Source: Flavobacterium shii
GTDB taxonomy: Bacteria > Bacteroidota > Bacteroidia > Flavobacteriales > Flavobacteriaceae
Assembly: GCF_025847235.1 (NCBI RefSeq)
Contig: NZ_JAOZEW010000016.1
Span: 1 to 64,000 of the forward strand
Reading direction: 5' to 3'
Length of the DNA: 64,000 bases
Within the stretch, counting starts at the first letter, position 1. Every line of letters starts with the position of its first letter. A program made the translations under genes and the position numbers. This document shows positions 6,695 to 15,118 of this stretch, piece after piece. The notes under the pieces are model-generated. The model was not told the origin of the DNA and ran no database searches. It was given only the letters and a program-made list of their open reading frames with translations.

Positions 6695-8161
6695 ATGAAA
6701 AAAACAATCTCAATTATAGGTTCTGGTTTTTCGGCTTTATCAGCTTCATGCTATTTGGCCAAGGAAGGCTATGACGTAACTATCTACGAAAAAAATGCAA
6801 CTATTGGCGGTAGAGCCAGGCAATTAAAAAGCAACGGTTTTACATTCGACATGGGTCCAAGCTGGTATTGGATGCCTGATGTATTCGAAAGTTTCTTTAA
6901 GGATTTTAATAAAAAGACTACTGATTACTATGAGTTAATAAAACTTAATCCTGCGTATCGTGTGTATTTTGGGATTAATGAATTCATAACTATCACTGAT
7001 AATCTGGAAGAAATTGCCAAAACTTTTGAAGCTATCGAAGAAGGTAGCGGAAAAAAACTTATTGATTATATCTCTGAAGCTAAAAGTAATTATGATATTG
7101 CCATAAAAAAATTGGTATATCGCCCTGGTGTTTCTGCATTAGAATTAATAACTCTTGAAACTACTCAAAAATTAAATCAGTTTTTTGGAACGGTAAGTAA
7201 AGATATTCGCAAGAAATTTAAAAATGAAAGACTGATTCAGATTCTAGAATTTCCGGTTTTATTTCTTGGGGCAAAACCATCCAAAACGCCATCTTTCTAT
7301 AATTTTATGAATTATGCCGATTTTGGCATGGGAACTTGGCATCCTAAAACTGGAATGTTTGATGTTGTTCGTGGCATCGAAAGTCTGGCGAAAGAACTTG
7401 GAGTTACTTTTAAAACCAACTCTAGAATTGATGAAATTATAGTTAAAAATAATATTGCCACCTCATTAATTATAAATGACGAAATTATTACTTCGGATAT
7501 CGTTTTAAGTGGTGCCGATTATCAACATACGGAAACTTTATTACCCAAAGAACATCGTGTCTACTCGGATGAATATTGGGATAGTCGTGTTTTTGCTCCT
7601 TCCTCTCTCCTATTCTACGTTGGGTTCAACAAAAAAATACAATCTATTTCTCATCATGCTTTATTCTTTGATGTAGATTTTGAACAACATGCAATGGATA
7701 TTTATGATGACCCCAAGTGGCCAGAAGCTCCTTTGTTCTATGCGAACTTCCCATCGGTAACTGATAAAACAACTGCTCCTGAAGGAATGGAAAGTGGTTT
7801 CTTTTTGATTCCTCTTGCTCCGGGAATAGAAGATACTGAAGCGCTTCGAGAAGAATATTTTGATAAGATAATTTCTCGTTTTGAAAGTGTTACTCAACAA
7901 TCGATTAAAAATAATATTATCTTTAAGAAGTCTTTTTGTAAAAATGACTTTATCGAAGATTACAATGCTTATAAAGGGAATGCCTACGGAATGGCAAATA
8001 CTTTATTACAAACTGCATTTTTAAGACCTAAACTAAAAAGTAAGAAAGTCAAGAATTTATACTTTACTGGGCAATTAACTGTTCCTGGCCCGGGCGTTCC
8101 TCCTGCTTTGATATCAGGAAAATTAGTATCTGAATTAATAAACAAATCCTTTTCATTATAA
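6695..8161 (+). CDS. crtI: Phytoene desaturase
   Basis: The 488-residue flavoprotein has the N-terminal FAD dinucleotide fold (IIGSGFSALSASCYLAKEG, then YEKNATIGGRA) and the C-terminal FAD/carotenoid motif GPGVPPALISGKL. CrtI desaturates 15-cis-phytoene stepwise to lycopene at the inner membrane. It is the first gene of crtI-crtB-crtZ-SRPBCC-photolyase, and crtB starts 5 bases after its stop. Expression is probably controlled by the operator touching its start codon. Length is normal for the bacterial CrtI family. Confidence 0.95.
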   Translation: MKKTISIIGSGFSALSASCYLAKEGYDVTIYEKNATIGGRARQLKSNGFTFDMGPSWYWMPDVFESFFKDFNKKTTDYYELIKLNPAYRVYFGINEFITITDNLEEIAKTFEAIEEGSGKKLIDYISEAKSNYDIAIKKLVYRPGVSALELITLETTQKLNQFFGTVSKDIRKKFKNERLIQILEFPVLFLGAKPSKTPSFYNFMNYADFGMGTWHPKTGMFDVVRGIESLAKELGVTFKTNSRIDEIIVKNNIATSLIINDEIITSDIVLSGADYQHTETLLPKEHRVYSDEYWDSRVFAPSSLLFYVGFNKKIQSISHHALFFDVDFEQHAMDIYDDPKWPEAPLFYANFPSVTDKTTAPEGMESGFFLIPLAPGIEDTEALREEYFDKIISRFESVTQQSIKNNIIFKKSFCKNDFIEDYNAYKGNAYGMANTLLQTAFLRPKLKSKKVKNLYFTGQLTVPGPGVPPALISGKLVSELINKSFSL

Positions 8162-8166
8162 AGAAC

Positions 8167-9006
8167 ATGAAACAGTTATATGATAATGTCTCGTTTAAAT
8201 GTAGTAAGCTTGTAACTCAAAATTACAGCACTTCTTTTTCTTTGGCAGTTTATATGCTTGCTCCAAGTATAAGGGATGCAATTTATAGTATTTATGGTTT
8301 TGTACGATTTGCTGATGAAATTGTAGATTCGTTTCATGGTTTTGATAAAAAGTATCTAATTGATGATTTTGAAAAAGAATATTATAAAGCTATAGATGCT
8401 GGAATAAGTCTTAATCCTATTTTAAACTCTTTTCAGCAAACTGTAAAACAATATAATATTACTGATGATTTAATTCAGTCGTTTTTAAAAAGCATGAAAT
8501 CTGATCTTATAAAATCTGACTATCATAATAAGGAAGAAATTGAGGATTATATTTATGGTTCTGCAGATGTTGTGGGGTTAATGTGTCTTAAAGTTTTTGT
8601 TGCTGGTAATGACTCAAAATATGAGAAGTTAAAAATGGAAGCGATGCGATTAGGCTCGGCTTTTCAGAAAGTAAATTTTTTGCGAGACTTAAAAGATGAT
8701 ACTTTAATATTGAATAGAAATTACTTTCCTGGTGTTGACTTAAACTCTTTTGATGAAAATACTAAAAACAAAATCATAAAAGAAATCGAAGATGATTTTA
8801 AAATAGCCTATCAAGGAATTGTAAAACTTCCTGTGGAAGCTAAGTTTGGTGTTTATACTGCCTACATCTATTATAAAAAACTTTTAAAAAAGCTCGAAAA
8901 TACTCCATGTCATGAAATCGGTAACGAAAGAATTCGGGTTTCTAATTATTCTAAAGCTGGATTACTAGCCAAATCTTTTGTTTCTTATAAACTAAGAATG
9001 GTATAA
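8167..9006 (+). CDS. crtB: Phytoene synthase
   Basis: A 279-residue trans-isoprenyl diphosphate synthase of the squalene/phytoene synthase family. The first Asp-rich motif (ADEIVDS, residues about 55-61) and the second (VNFLRDLKDD, about 174-183) bind Mg-diphosphate, and YSTSFSLAVYML marks the N-terminal substrate region. It condenses two geranylgeranyl diphosphates into phytoene, the step before CrtI. No geranylgeranyl diphosphate synthase gene is in the window, so that precursor enzyme lies elsewhere. Confidence 0.95.
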   Translation: MKQLYDNVSFKCSKLVTQNYSTSFSLAVYMLAPSIRDAIYSIYGFVRFADEIVDSFHGFDKKYLIDDFEKEYYKAIDAGISLNPILNSFQQTVKQYNITDDLIQSFLKSMKSDLIKSDYHNKEEIEDYIYGSADVVGLMCLKVFVAGNDSKYEKLKMEAMRLGSAFQKVNFLRDLKDDTLILNRNYFPGVDLNSFDENTKNKIIKEIEDDFKIAYQGIVKLPVEAKFGVYTAYIYYKKLLKKLENTPCHEIGNERIRVSNYSKAGLLAKSFVSYKLRMV

Positions 9007-9025
9007 TTTATAAAAAAACACAACA

Positions 9026-9466
9026 ATGATTTTCTTTTTAATTTTTATAGGTACGTTTCTTTTTATGGAATGTGTTACTTGGTGTACTCATAAATTTGTC
9101 ATGCACGGCTTTATGTGGTATTTCCACTCTGATCATCACCAGCCTAAATACACTAATGTGTTTGAACGAAATGATATTTTCTTTGTGATTTTTGCAATTC
9201 CAAGTATTCTTCTTTTCTATTTTGGAACTATCGATGGCATCAATTATTTATTTTTTATCGGGTTGGGGTTAACTTTTTATGGCTTTTGTTACTTTATGGT
9301 TCATGATGTATTAATTCATCAACGCTTTAAATGGTTTAAAAATACCAAAAACAAATATCTTATTGGGTTAAGAAAAGCACATAAAGTGCATCATAAACAT
9401 TTAGGTAAGCAACACGGTGAATGTTTCGGAATGTTGTTTGTTCCTTTTAAGTACTACAAATTTTAA
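9026..9466 (+). CDS. crtZ: Beta-carotene hydroxylase
   Basis: A 146-residue membrane protein of the fatty acid hydroxylase superfamily. Its histidine clusters form the di-iron site: HKFVMH, HSDHH, HDVLIH and HKVHHKH. There are about three to four hydrophobic segments. CrtZ adds hydroxyl groups at C3 of the beta-ionone rings, making zeaxanthin, the typical yellow pigment of Flavobacterium. Its substrate requires a lycopene cyclase that is not encoded in this window. It lies in the operon 19 bases after crtB. Confidence 0.93.
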   Translation: MIFFLIFIGTFLFMECVTWCTHKFVMHGFMWYFHSDHHQPKYTNVFERNDIFFVIFAIPSILLFYFGTIDGINYLFFIGLGLTFYGFCYFMVHDVLIHQRFKWFKNTKNKYLIGLRKAHKVHHKHLGKQHGECFGMLFVPFKYYKF

Positions 9467-9474
9467 TAGATGCT

Positions 9475-9936
9475 ATGAAAGTATATAAAAAAGAATCTGT
9501 TCAGCACATTAATGCAAGTCTGGAAGAATGTTGGGCTTTTTTTTCTAATCCTAATAACCTGCAAGTAATTACTCCTAAAAACATGGGGTTTAAGGTTACT
9601 GATTATGATAATAAATTGGTTTATGCTGGACAAATCATTCAATATAAAATAGCTCCGCTTTTAGGAATCAAGCTAAACTGGATGACTGAAATTACTGTAG
9701 TAAAAGATAATAGCTATTTTGTAGATGAGCAACGCTTTGGTCCTTATACATTATGGCATCACAAACATTTTTTTGAAGCTACTGCAAATGGAACTCAAAT
9801 GACCGATATTGTACATTATGCTCTTCCGTTTGGTTTTATCGGACGTATTGTAAATGCTCTTATTGTAAAGAACGAACTGAAAACAATTTTTGAATTCCGT
9901 TATAAAAAGGTCGAAGAAATTTTTAATACTAAATAA
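9475..9936 (+). CDS. SRPBCC-fold protein in the carotenoid operon
   Basis: A 153-residue protein with a START/SRPBCC-like pattern: N-terminal strand, ASLEECWAFFSNPNNLQVITP, then repeated strands with DEQRFGPYTLWHHKHFFEA and the long C-terminal helix. Such helix-grip folds bind hydrophobic ligands. Homologues next to photolyases in light-induced clusters are common, but their ligand is not established. The stop codon shares its last base with the ATG of the photolyase (TAATG), implying translational coupling. A role in handling a carotenoid or chromophore is inference from context only. Confidence 0.8.
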   Translation: MKVYKKESVQHINASLEECWAFFSNPNNLQVITPKNMGFKVTDYDNKLVYAGQIIQYKIAPLLGIKLNWMTEITVVKDNSYFVDEQRFGPYTLWHHKHFFEATANGTQMTDIVHYALPFGFIGRIVNALIVKNELKTIFEFRYKKVEEIFNTK

Positions 9937-11231
9937 TGAGCAAACAAAAAGTTAGTCTATTTTGGTTCCGACGTGATTTGCGTTTGGATGATAATCGTGG
10001 ATTGTTTCATGCGCTTGAATCTGATTTTCCAGTTATTCCCTTATTCATTTTTGATGAGGCAATTTTGGATAGTTTGCCTAAAGATGATTCTAGGGTTAGT
10101 TTTATATACGATTCTCTAGAAAAAATTAATATTGAATTGAAGTCTATAGGAAGTTCGCTTTTGATAAAAAAAGGACAAACTACTGAAATTTGGAAATCTC
10201 TTATAGAAGAATTCGATATTCAAGAAGTTTTTTTCAATAAAGATTATGAGCCTTTTGCTATAAAAAGAGATTCTTATGTCTCTGATTTATTAAAACAAAA
10301 TAACATTTCGGCACTTTCTTATAAAGACCATGTGCTATTTGAAGAGAAGGAAATCACAAAATCTGATGGTTTACCTTATACCATATACACTCCTTATAAA
10401 AACAAATGGCTAGAAAAATATAAAATTTTAGGTCAAGCCAAAGAATATAATACTGCTGGTCTTTTTTCTAATTTTTATAAAAGTCAATTTGAGTTCCCAA
10501 CAATAAACCAAATTGAGTTTGAAAAAAGTTCTATTAAAGTACAACCGCATAATTTAAAAAGTATTTCGAATTATCAAGAAACAAGAGATTTCCCTGCATT
10601 AGACTCGACTTCTTATCTTTCGCCTCATTTACGTTTTGGTACTGTTAGTATTCGAAAATTAGTAAATTGGGCTGCACATACAAATCAGGTTTTCCTGAGT
10701 GAATTAATCTGGAGGGAATTTTTTATCCAAATTTTATTTAGTTTCCCAAATGTTGTTAATCATAATTTTAAATCGGCTTACGATGGTATTCAATGGTTAA
10801 ATAACGAAAAAGATTTCCAACGTTGGTGTTCTGGAACTACTGGTTATCCTATGGTTGATGCTGGAATGCGCCAACTTAATGAAACTGGATATATGCATAA
10901 TCGGGTTCGAATGGTTGTTGCTAGTTTTTTATGTAAGCATTTATTAATTAGCTGGCAATGGGGCGAAGCTTACTTTGCTGAGAAATTACTTGATTACGAG
11001 TTGGCCTCGAATGTTGGTAATTGGCAATGGGCTGCAGGAACTGGTTGTGATGCTGCTCCTTATTTTAGAGTTTTTAATCCCGAAATTCAGCTTAAGAAGT
11101 TTGATGAAAAGGGTATTTATATCCGAAAATGGATTCCTGAATTTGATTTGGGTTACAATGAACCTATGATTGAACATGCTTTTGCTAGAGATCGCGCTAT
11201 TGCAACTTACAAAAAAGGAATTTTGAGATAG
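9936..11231 (+). CDS. phrB: Deoxyribodipyrimidine photolyase / cryptochrome family
   Basis: The 431-residue protein starts with the antenna domain (LFWFRRDLRLDDNRGL, residues 7-22). The FAD-binding C-terminal half includes GYPMVDAGMRQLNETGYMHN and NWQWAAGTGCDAAPYFR, whose tryptophans fit the electron-transfer chain. It repairs cyclobutane pyrimidine dimers using blue light. The sequence fits class I photolyases, and a purely sensory cryptochrome role is less likely but not excluded. It is the last gene of the carotenoid operon and is translationally coupled to the SRPBCC gene, so pigment and DNA repair are induced together by light. Confidence 0.93.
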   Translation: MSKQKVSLFWFRRDLRLDDNRGLFHALESDFPVIPLFIFDEAILDSLPKDDSRVSFIYDSLEKINIELKSIGSSLLIKKGQTTEIWKSLIEEFDIQEVFFNKDYEPFAIKRDSYVSDLLKQNNISALSYKDHVLFEEKEITKSDGLPYTIYTPYKNKWLEKYKILGQAKEYNTAGLFSNFYKSQFEFPTINQIEFEKSSIKVQPHNLKSISNYQETRDFPALDSTSYLSPHLRFGTVSIRKLVNWAAHTNQVFLSELIWREFFIQILFSFPNVVNHNFKSAYDGIQWLNNEKDFQRWCSGTTGYPMVDAGMRQLNETGYMHNRVRMVVASFLCKHLLISWQWGEAYFAEKLLDYELASNVGNWQWAAGTGCDAAPYFRVFNPEIQLKKFDEKGIYIRKWIPEFDLGYNEPMIEHAFARDRAIATYKKGILR

Positions 11232-11258
11232 TTTTTTTTGAGTTAATCTCTAAATTTT

Positions 11259-11301
11259 AAAGCCTCTGCCTGAGTTTGAACTCTGACAGAGGCTTTATTT
11301 T
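11259..11301 (+). terminator. Rho-independent terminator of the carotenoid operon
   Basis: A 10-bp stem AAAGCCTCTG/CAGAGGCTTT followed by ATTTTT, 28 bases after the photolyase stop. Confidence 0.85.
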
Positions 11302-11310
11302 TATCATTTC

Positions 11311-11388
11311 TAGCCCAGATAGGAACGGCATCCTCTTGTGGTGGTGTTCACCATAAGAGATATAGTGGAGAGCTGGATTAAGCTCCTA
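11311..11388 (+). repeat. Structured dispersed repeat, copy B
   Basis: The variable 11-bp stem CTCTTGTGGTG/CACCATAAGAG has one G-T wobble and a GTGTT loop. It is flanked by the family blocks ACGGCATC and ATATAGTGGAGAG. The outer pair is CCAG/CTGG, where copies A and D have CCTG/CAGG, a compensatory change. It lies between two convergent genes and touches the stop codon of the ABC1 kinase gene. Confidence 0.8.
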
Positions 11389-12690
11389 ATATTTCTGATA
11401 ATTATTTACTACAATCTTTGCTTTTAAATCGAACATTAAATTATATAACCCGAAGAATGTTCTGTTCATATATATAAAATGTTTTGAACCGCGATTTCCG
11501 TTCATCTTTTTTAGGTTTGTGTCTTTTGAAAAACGTTCGCCCAACTTGGCTATATTATCAAAAAACTCTTCATCGGAAAAATCAAATGTATCTGACTGGA
11601 ATGGTTTTGTGAATAATGATAATAAATCATGGAACATTCCTGTAAAATATTCTATTTCTTCTTTGGTATCATCTGTTCTTAGAATTTCTAATTCAAAGAG
11701 TTTTTGATTAAAAAGTTCTTTATCTGTAATAACTTCTTTGTTGATTAACTCAAAATAAGGAACGTAAAAGTCATTTGGAATTTGTTTCATGCATCCAAAA
11801 TCTAAAGCTACTAACTGGTTTTTATCGTTTACCAAGAAATTTCCAGGATGCGGATCGGCATGAACTTTACGTAATATATGAATTTGGTACATATAAAAAT
11901 CCCAAAGTGCCTGACCTATAAGATTAGATTCTTCCTGATTTGGTTTCTTGGCTGTATATTCTGAAAGATGAATTCCAGTCATCCAATCCATTGTAATAAT
12001 TTTCTCTGAAGAATACTCTGGATAATAATTAGGAAAAACTAGGTTTTCTATCTTTTTACAGGCTTCGACTACTTCTTGACTTTGCTGTAATTCTAATAAA
12101 TAATTGGTTTCTTCTATTAATTTATCTTCTACTTCTTTAAAATATTTATCTGAATCTTTTCCTTGCAGATTAAACATTCTTATTGCCATGGGTTTTACCA
12201 ATGCCAAGTCTGACGAAATACTATTGGCAACTCCCGGATACTGAATTTTTACGGCAAGTTTTTTTCCGTCTTTTACAGCTAGATGTACCTGACCGATACT
12301 TGCTGCGTTTACAGAATTGGGATTAAACTCATCAAAAATTTCGTAAGGTGTTTTACCAAAATTTGTTTTAAATGTTTTTAATACTAATGGTGCAGATAGT
12401 GGCGGAACTGAAAATTGGGATAAAGAAAATTTTTCGACATAGGCTTGTGGCAAGAAATTCTTATCCATGCTTAACATTTGTGCTACTTTAAGCGCACTTC
12501 CTTTTAAACTTTTTAGTCCGTCGTAAATATCTTCGGCATTATTCTCGTTTAGTTTGTCTCGGGTTACATCTGGGTTTACAATTTTTTCTCCGTAATATTT
12601 TAAATAATTTACTCCAATTTTTGCTCCAGTTTGAACAAGTTTGCTCGCTCTTTCTATTTTGGAAGTTGGGATATAGTCGATGGTTTTCAT
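11386..12690 (-). CDS. ABC1/AarF-family (UbiB-like) atypical kinase
   Basis: A 434-residue protein with all UbiB-family signatures: the N-terminal KGSALKVAQML (KxGQ-like with Ala for Gly), NAASIGQVHLA, the ATP-anchoring AVKIQYPG, the catalytic loop HADPHPGNF and the metal-binding DFG in VALDFGCMKQIP. UbiB/ADCK proteins are ATPases that support isoprenoid lipid and quinone synthesis at membranes. Here it is translationally coupled (4-base overlap) to an upstream TetR regulator and adjoins the carotenoid genes, so a role in carotenoid or isoprenoid handling is plausible but inferred. Confidence 0.88.
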   Translation of the reverse strand: MKTIDYIPTSKIERASKLVQTGAKIGVNYLKYYGEKIVNPDVTRDKLNENNAEDIYDGLKSLKGSALKVAQMLSMDKNFLPQAYVEKFSLSQFSVPPLSAPLVLKTFKTNFGKTPYEIFDEFNPNSVNAASIGQVHLAVKDGKKLAVKIQYPGVANSISSDLALVKPMAIRMFNLQGKDSDKYFKEVEDKLIEETNYLLELQQSQEVVEACKKIENLVFPNYYPEYSSEKIITMDWMTGIHLSEYTAKKPNQEESNLIGQALWDFYMYQIHILRKVHADPHPGNFLVNDKNQLVALDFGCMKQIPNDFYVPYFELINKEVITDKELFNQKLFELEILRTDDTKEEIEYFTGMFHDLLSLFTKPFQSDTFDFSDEEFFDNIAKLGERFSKDTNLKKMNGNRGSKHFIYMNRTFFGLYNLMFDLKAKIVVNNYQKY

Positions 12691-13349
12691 TGTCTGCTGT
12701 ATATTTTTTCTTTAAAAAGGAATTTACCAAAATCAAGCAAATGATTCATAGGTGCTACATTCATCAACTCAAAAGATACATTTACAGATTTTTCGATAAA
12801 AATGTCTGTTTTCTCAAAAGCTGGAGACGCATCGTCTATCCAAAATTTAAGTGTAAGCAATAATTGCATCCATGCTGTTTCCTGAATTGCTTTTTCCTGA
12901 AAGTTTTGAAGTTTTTCTTGTTGAATTCGATGGTCATCGGTTAGGATTAAACTAATATATTTTTTAAAACTATCTCGAAGTGTGGTTAGTTTTACTAAGT
13001 TTTTTATTGGGTTGGAATCATGTTTCAAAGCCTGAACTACATAACTACGGTTTGCAGTTAATAATTCAAAAAATGTAAAGTAAAATCCAAGCATTTTATT
13101 TTTCATATCATACTCTTGGTATTCTGAATTTTTATCTAATAGTTCGAGTGTGTTTTCGAAAAACAGATTAAATATTTCTTTTTCTAGTCCTTCAAATGTT
13201 CCGAAAAAAGTATAAAACTCGGCCTCTTCAAAATCATTTGCTTTGGCAAAATGAAAAACCGATTTGGGATTTTGTCCATGTTCTAAAACGTAATCCATAT
13301 ACAGAGAAACAATTTTATCTTTTGTCATTATTTCTTTTTTAGTTTCCAT
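12687..13349 (-). CDS. TetR-family transcriptional regulator
   Basis: A 220-residue protein. Residues 8-60 form a TetR DNA-binding domain (MTKDKIVSLYMDYVLEHG, then the HTH SVFHFAKANDFEEAEFYTFF). The C-terminal helical domain should bind an unknown ligand. An alternative ATG at 13328 (MTKDK) matches the domain start better and cannot be excluded. It precedes the ABC1 kinase gene with an ATGA overlap. Its upstream region, shared with the divergent SDR gene, contains operator 3. Confidence 0.82.
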   Translation of the reverse strand: METKKEIMTKDKIVSLYMDYVLEHGQNPKSVFHFAKANDFEEAEFYTFFGTFEGLEKEIFNLFFENTLELLDKNSEYQEYDMKNKMLGFYFTFFELLTANRSYVVQALKHDSNPIKNLVKLTTLRDSFKKYISLILTDDHRIQQEKLQNFQEKAIQETAWMQLLLTLKFWIDDASPAFEKTDIFIEKSVNVSFELMNVAPMNHLLDFGKFLFKEKIYSRQ

Positions 13350-13385
13350 ACTATTTACTTTTTTAATTGACTATAAAGGTAAGCA

Positions 13386-13417
13386 ACGTTTAACTATATT
13401 TACGTAATGCTAAACAA
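13386..13417. promoter_or_regulatory. Operator 3 in the divergent TetR/SDR promoter region
   Basis: Read on the minus strand this is TTGTTTAG, 16 bases, TTAAACGT. It has the same arms and spacing as the sites at 5737 and 6663, with the core TTGTTTA / TAAAC intact. A TACCTTTA box (minus strand, 13374-13381) lies just downstream towards the TetR gene. The site could serve both divergent genes. Confidence 0.62.
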
Positions 13418-13447
13418 TACAAGGTGTTAAATATATTGTAAACTATC

Positions 13448-14359
13448 ATGACTAAAAACATTTTACTAACTGGTGGCTCGGGATTTATAGGTACAAAGCT
13501 TTCTGCTTTATTGATTGCTAATGGGTATTCGGTTTCTATATTAACTCGCAGTGAAAGAAAAGCTACCAACGATATTACTTATTATAAATGGAGTTTAGAA
13601 AATAATTATATTGATGAAGTTTCGGTTTTAAAAGCGGATTATATTATACATCTTGCTGGTGAGAATATCGCTGAGAAAAAATGGTCTGATAAACGAAAAA
13701 AAGAAATTATAGATAGTAGGGAAAAACCTATTGAACTCATTTATGCTGTCTTAAAAAAGAACAATAAAACTTTGGATGCCTTTATATCGGCATCGGCAGT
13801 TGGGATTTATGGCGCATTTACTAGTGAAACTATTTGTACGGAAGAAACTCCCGCTGCAAATGATTTTCTAGGAGAAACTTGCCAGAAATGGGAAGCTGCT
13901 ACAAATTGTATAGAATCATTAGGCATTAGAACGGTTAAGATAAGAACTGGATTGGTTCTTGGTAAAAATGAAGGCTTCCTAAAAAAACTGGCTCCAATTT
14001 TTAAATATGGTTTTGGTTCTATTATAGGTATAGGAAAACAATACATGCCTTGGATTCATATTGATGATTTATGCACCATTTATTTACAGGCAATCATCAA
14101 TCCTAATATAAAAGGAGCTTACAATGCCGCAGTAAGTGATGATACGACCAATGCTATTTTCTCTAAGGCTTTGGCAAATGTATATGGTTATTCTATCTGG
14201 TTACCAAGAGTTCCTTCTTTTGTTATTAAATTAATAATGGGAGAAATGAGTAAAATTGTATTAACTGGGCAAAGGGTTTCTTCACAAAAAATAGAAAATG
14301 CCGGTTTTAAATTTGAATATCCAAATCTAGAACCAGCACTTATAAATTGTTTGAAGTAA
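13448..14359 (+). CDS. TIGR01777/YfcH-family NAD-dependent epimerase-like protein
   Basis: A 303-residue protein of the extended SDR superfamily. The nucleotide-binding motif LTGGSGFIGTKL (residues 6-17) is followed by HLAGENIAEKKWSDKRKKEI, the signature of the YfcH/TIGR01777 family, and by a C-terminal DUF1731-like segment. Family members are cytoplasmic and of uncertain substrate. It is common beside carotenoid/photolyase clusters in Bacteroidetes. It shares operator 3 with the TetR-ABC1 pair, suggesting light-dependent expression. Confidence 0.85.
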   Translation: MTKNILLTGGSGFIGTKLSALLIANGYSVSILTRSERKATNDITYYKWSLENNYIDEVSVLKADYIIHLAGENIAEKKWSDKRKKEIIDSREKPIELIYAVLKKNNKTLDAFISASAVGIYGAFTSETICTEETPAANDFLGETCQKWEAATNCIESLGIRTVKIRTGLVLGKNEGFLKKLAPIFKYGFGSIIGIGKQYMPWIHIDDLCTIYLQAIINPNIKGAYNAAVSDDTTNAIFSKALANVYGYSIWLPRVPSFVIKLIMGEMSKIVLTGQRVSSQKIENAGFKFEYPNLEPALINCLK

Positions 14360-14363
14360 TTTT

Positions 14364-14906
14364 TTATCGCATTACTACTCCTGATAAACTTGTATTTACA
14401 GTTTTTGATATTTTACTTTCTATCATCGAAGGTATTTTAATATTGAAATCATCTGTATTAAGAGGAAAAACAGAAGTAATTTCTATGCCCTGAGGTACTT
14501 TTCTAAGTATTGCATTTACTATTATTACTTTTGTCTTACCGTGAATCTGAAGTTTACCTGTAATAGTATATTCTTTTGGTGTTTCGCTAATATCTTTCAG
14601 ATCAAATTTACCTATTTTACCTTTAAAGACAGCTCTGGGATATCGATTACTTTCGATATAATTTTCATTAAAATGTGTTTCCATTAAATCCATTTTAAAC
14701 CGAAAATCTTTCATTACAGCCACGCAAACAAAACTACTCGTTCCTGGCTCAATAACCACAATTACCGATTTATTGACTGCGTTAACTTCTTCAAAAAGAG
14801 GAACTGAAGCTTCAAAATTAAGAACACCAATTGCAGTTCTTAATTTATCCTGCGCAATAATAAAATTAGCAGTAAGTAATAAGATTAAAAAAGTACTTTT
14901 TTTCAT
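14364..14906 (-). CDS. Secreted YceI-like lipid-binding protein
   Basis: A 180-residue protein from the ATG at 14906, where the signal peptide begins (MKKSTFLILLLTANFIIAQ). An in-frame upstream ATG at 14918 would only add MLTI before the signal. The mature part shows the YceI beta-barrel pattern (FEASVPLFEEVNAVN, then METHFNENYIESNRYPRAVFKGKI, with TGKLQIHGKTK later). YceI proteins bind long isoprenoid chains in the periplasm. Its 3' end is 4 bases from the convergent SDR gene. A link to isoprenoids of the carotenoid cluster is only suggestive. Confidence 0.82.
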   Translation of the reverse strand: MKKSTFLILLLTANFIIAQDKLRTAIGVLNFEASVPLFEEVNAVNKSVIVVIEPGTSSFVCVAVMKDFRFKMDLMETHFNENYIESNRYPRAVFKGKIGKFDLKDISETPKEYTITGKLQIHGKTKVIIVNAILRKVPQGIEITSVFPLNTDDFNIKIPSMIESKISKTVNTSLSGVVMR

Positions 14907-15118
14907 AATCGTTAGCAATTAGAATTAAAGTTGTCGGGTGCTAATTTTCGAAAAAGTCTATCGCTAAAGGATAATCTACAATAGACCAAAATCAAAAATG
15001 ATACAGTTCAAGAAAAAAAATTAAGATATTAATAATACCAAAATCCTCTCTCTTAAAGTTACGAATTTTAATTCATCTTGGTTCTTAAAACCATGCTAAA
15101 AATTACAAGAAAACTACT

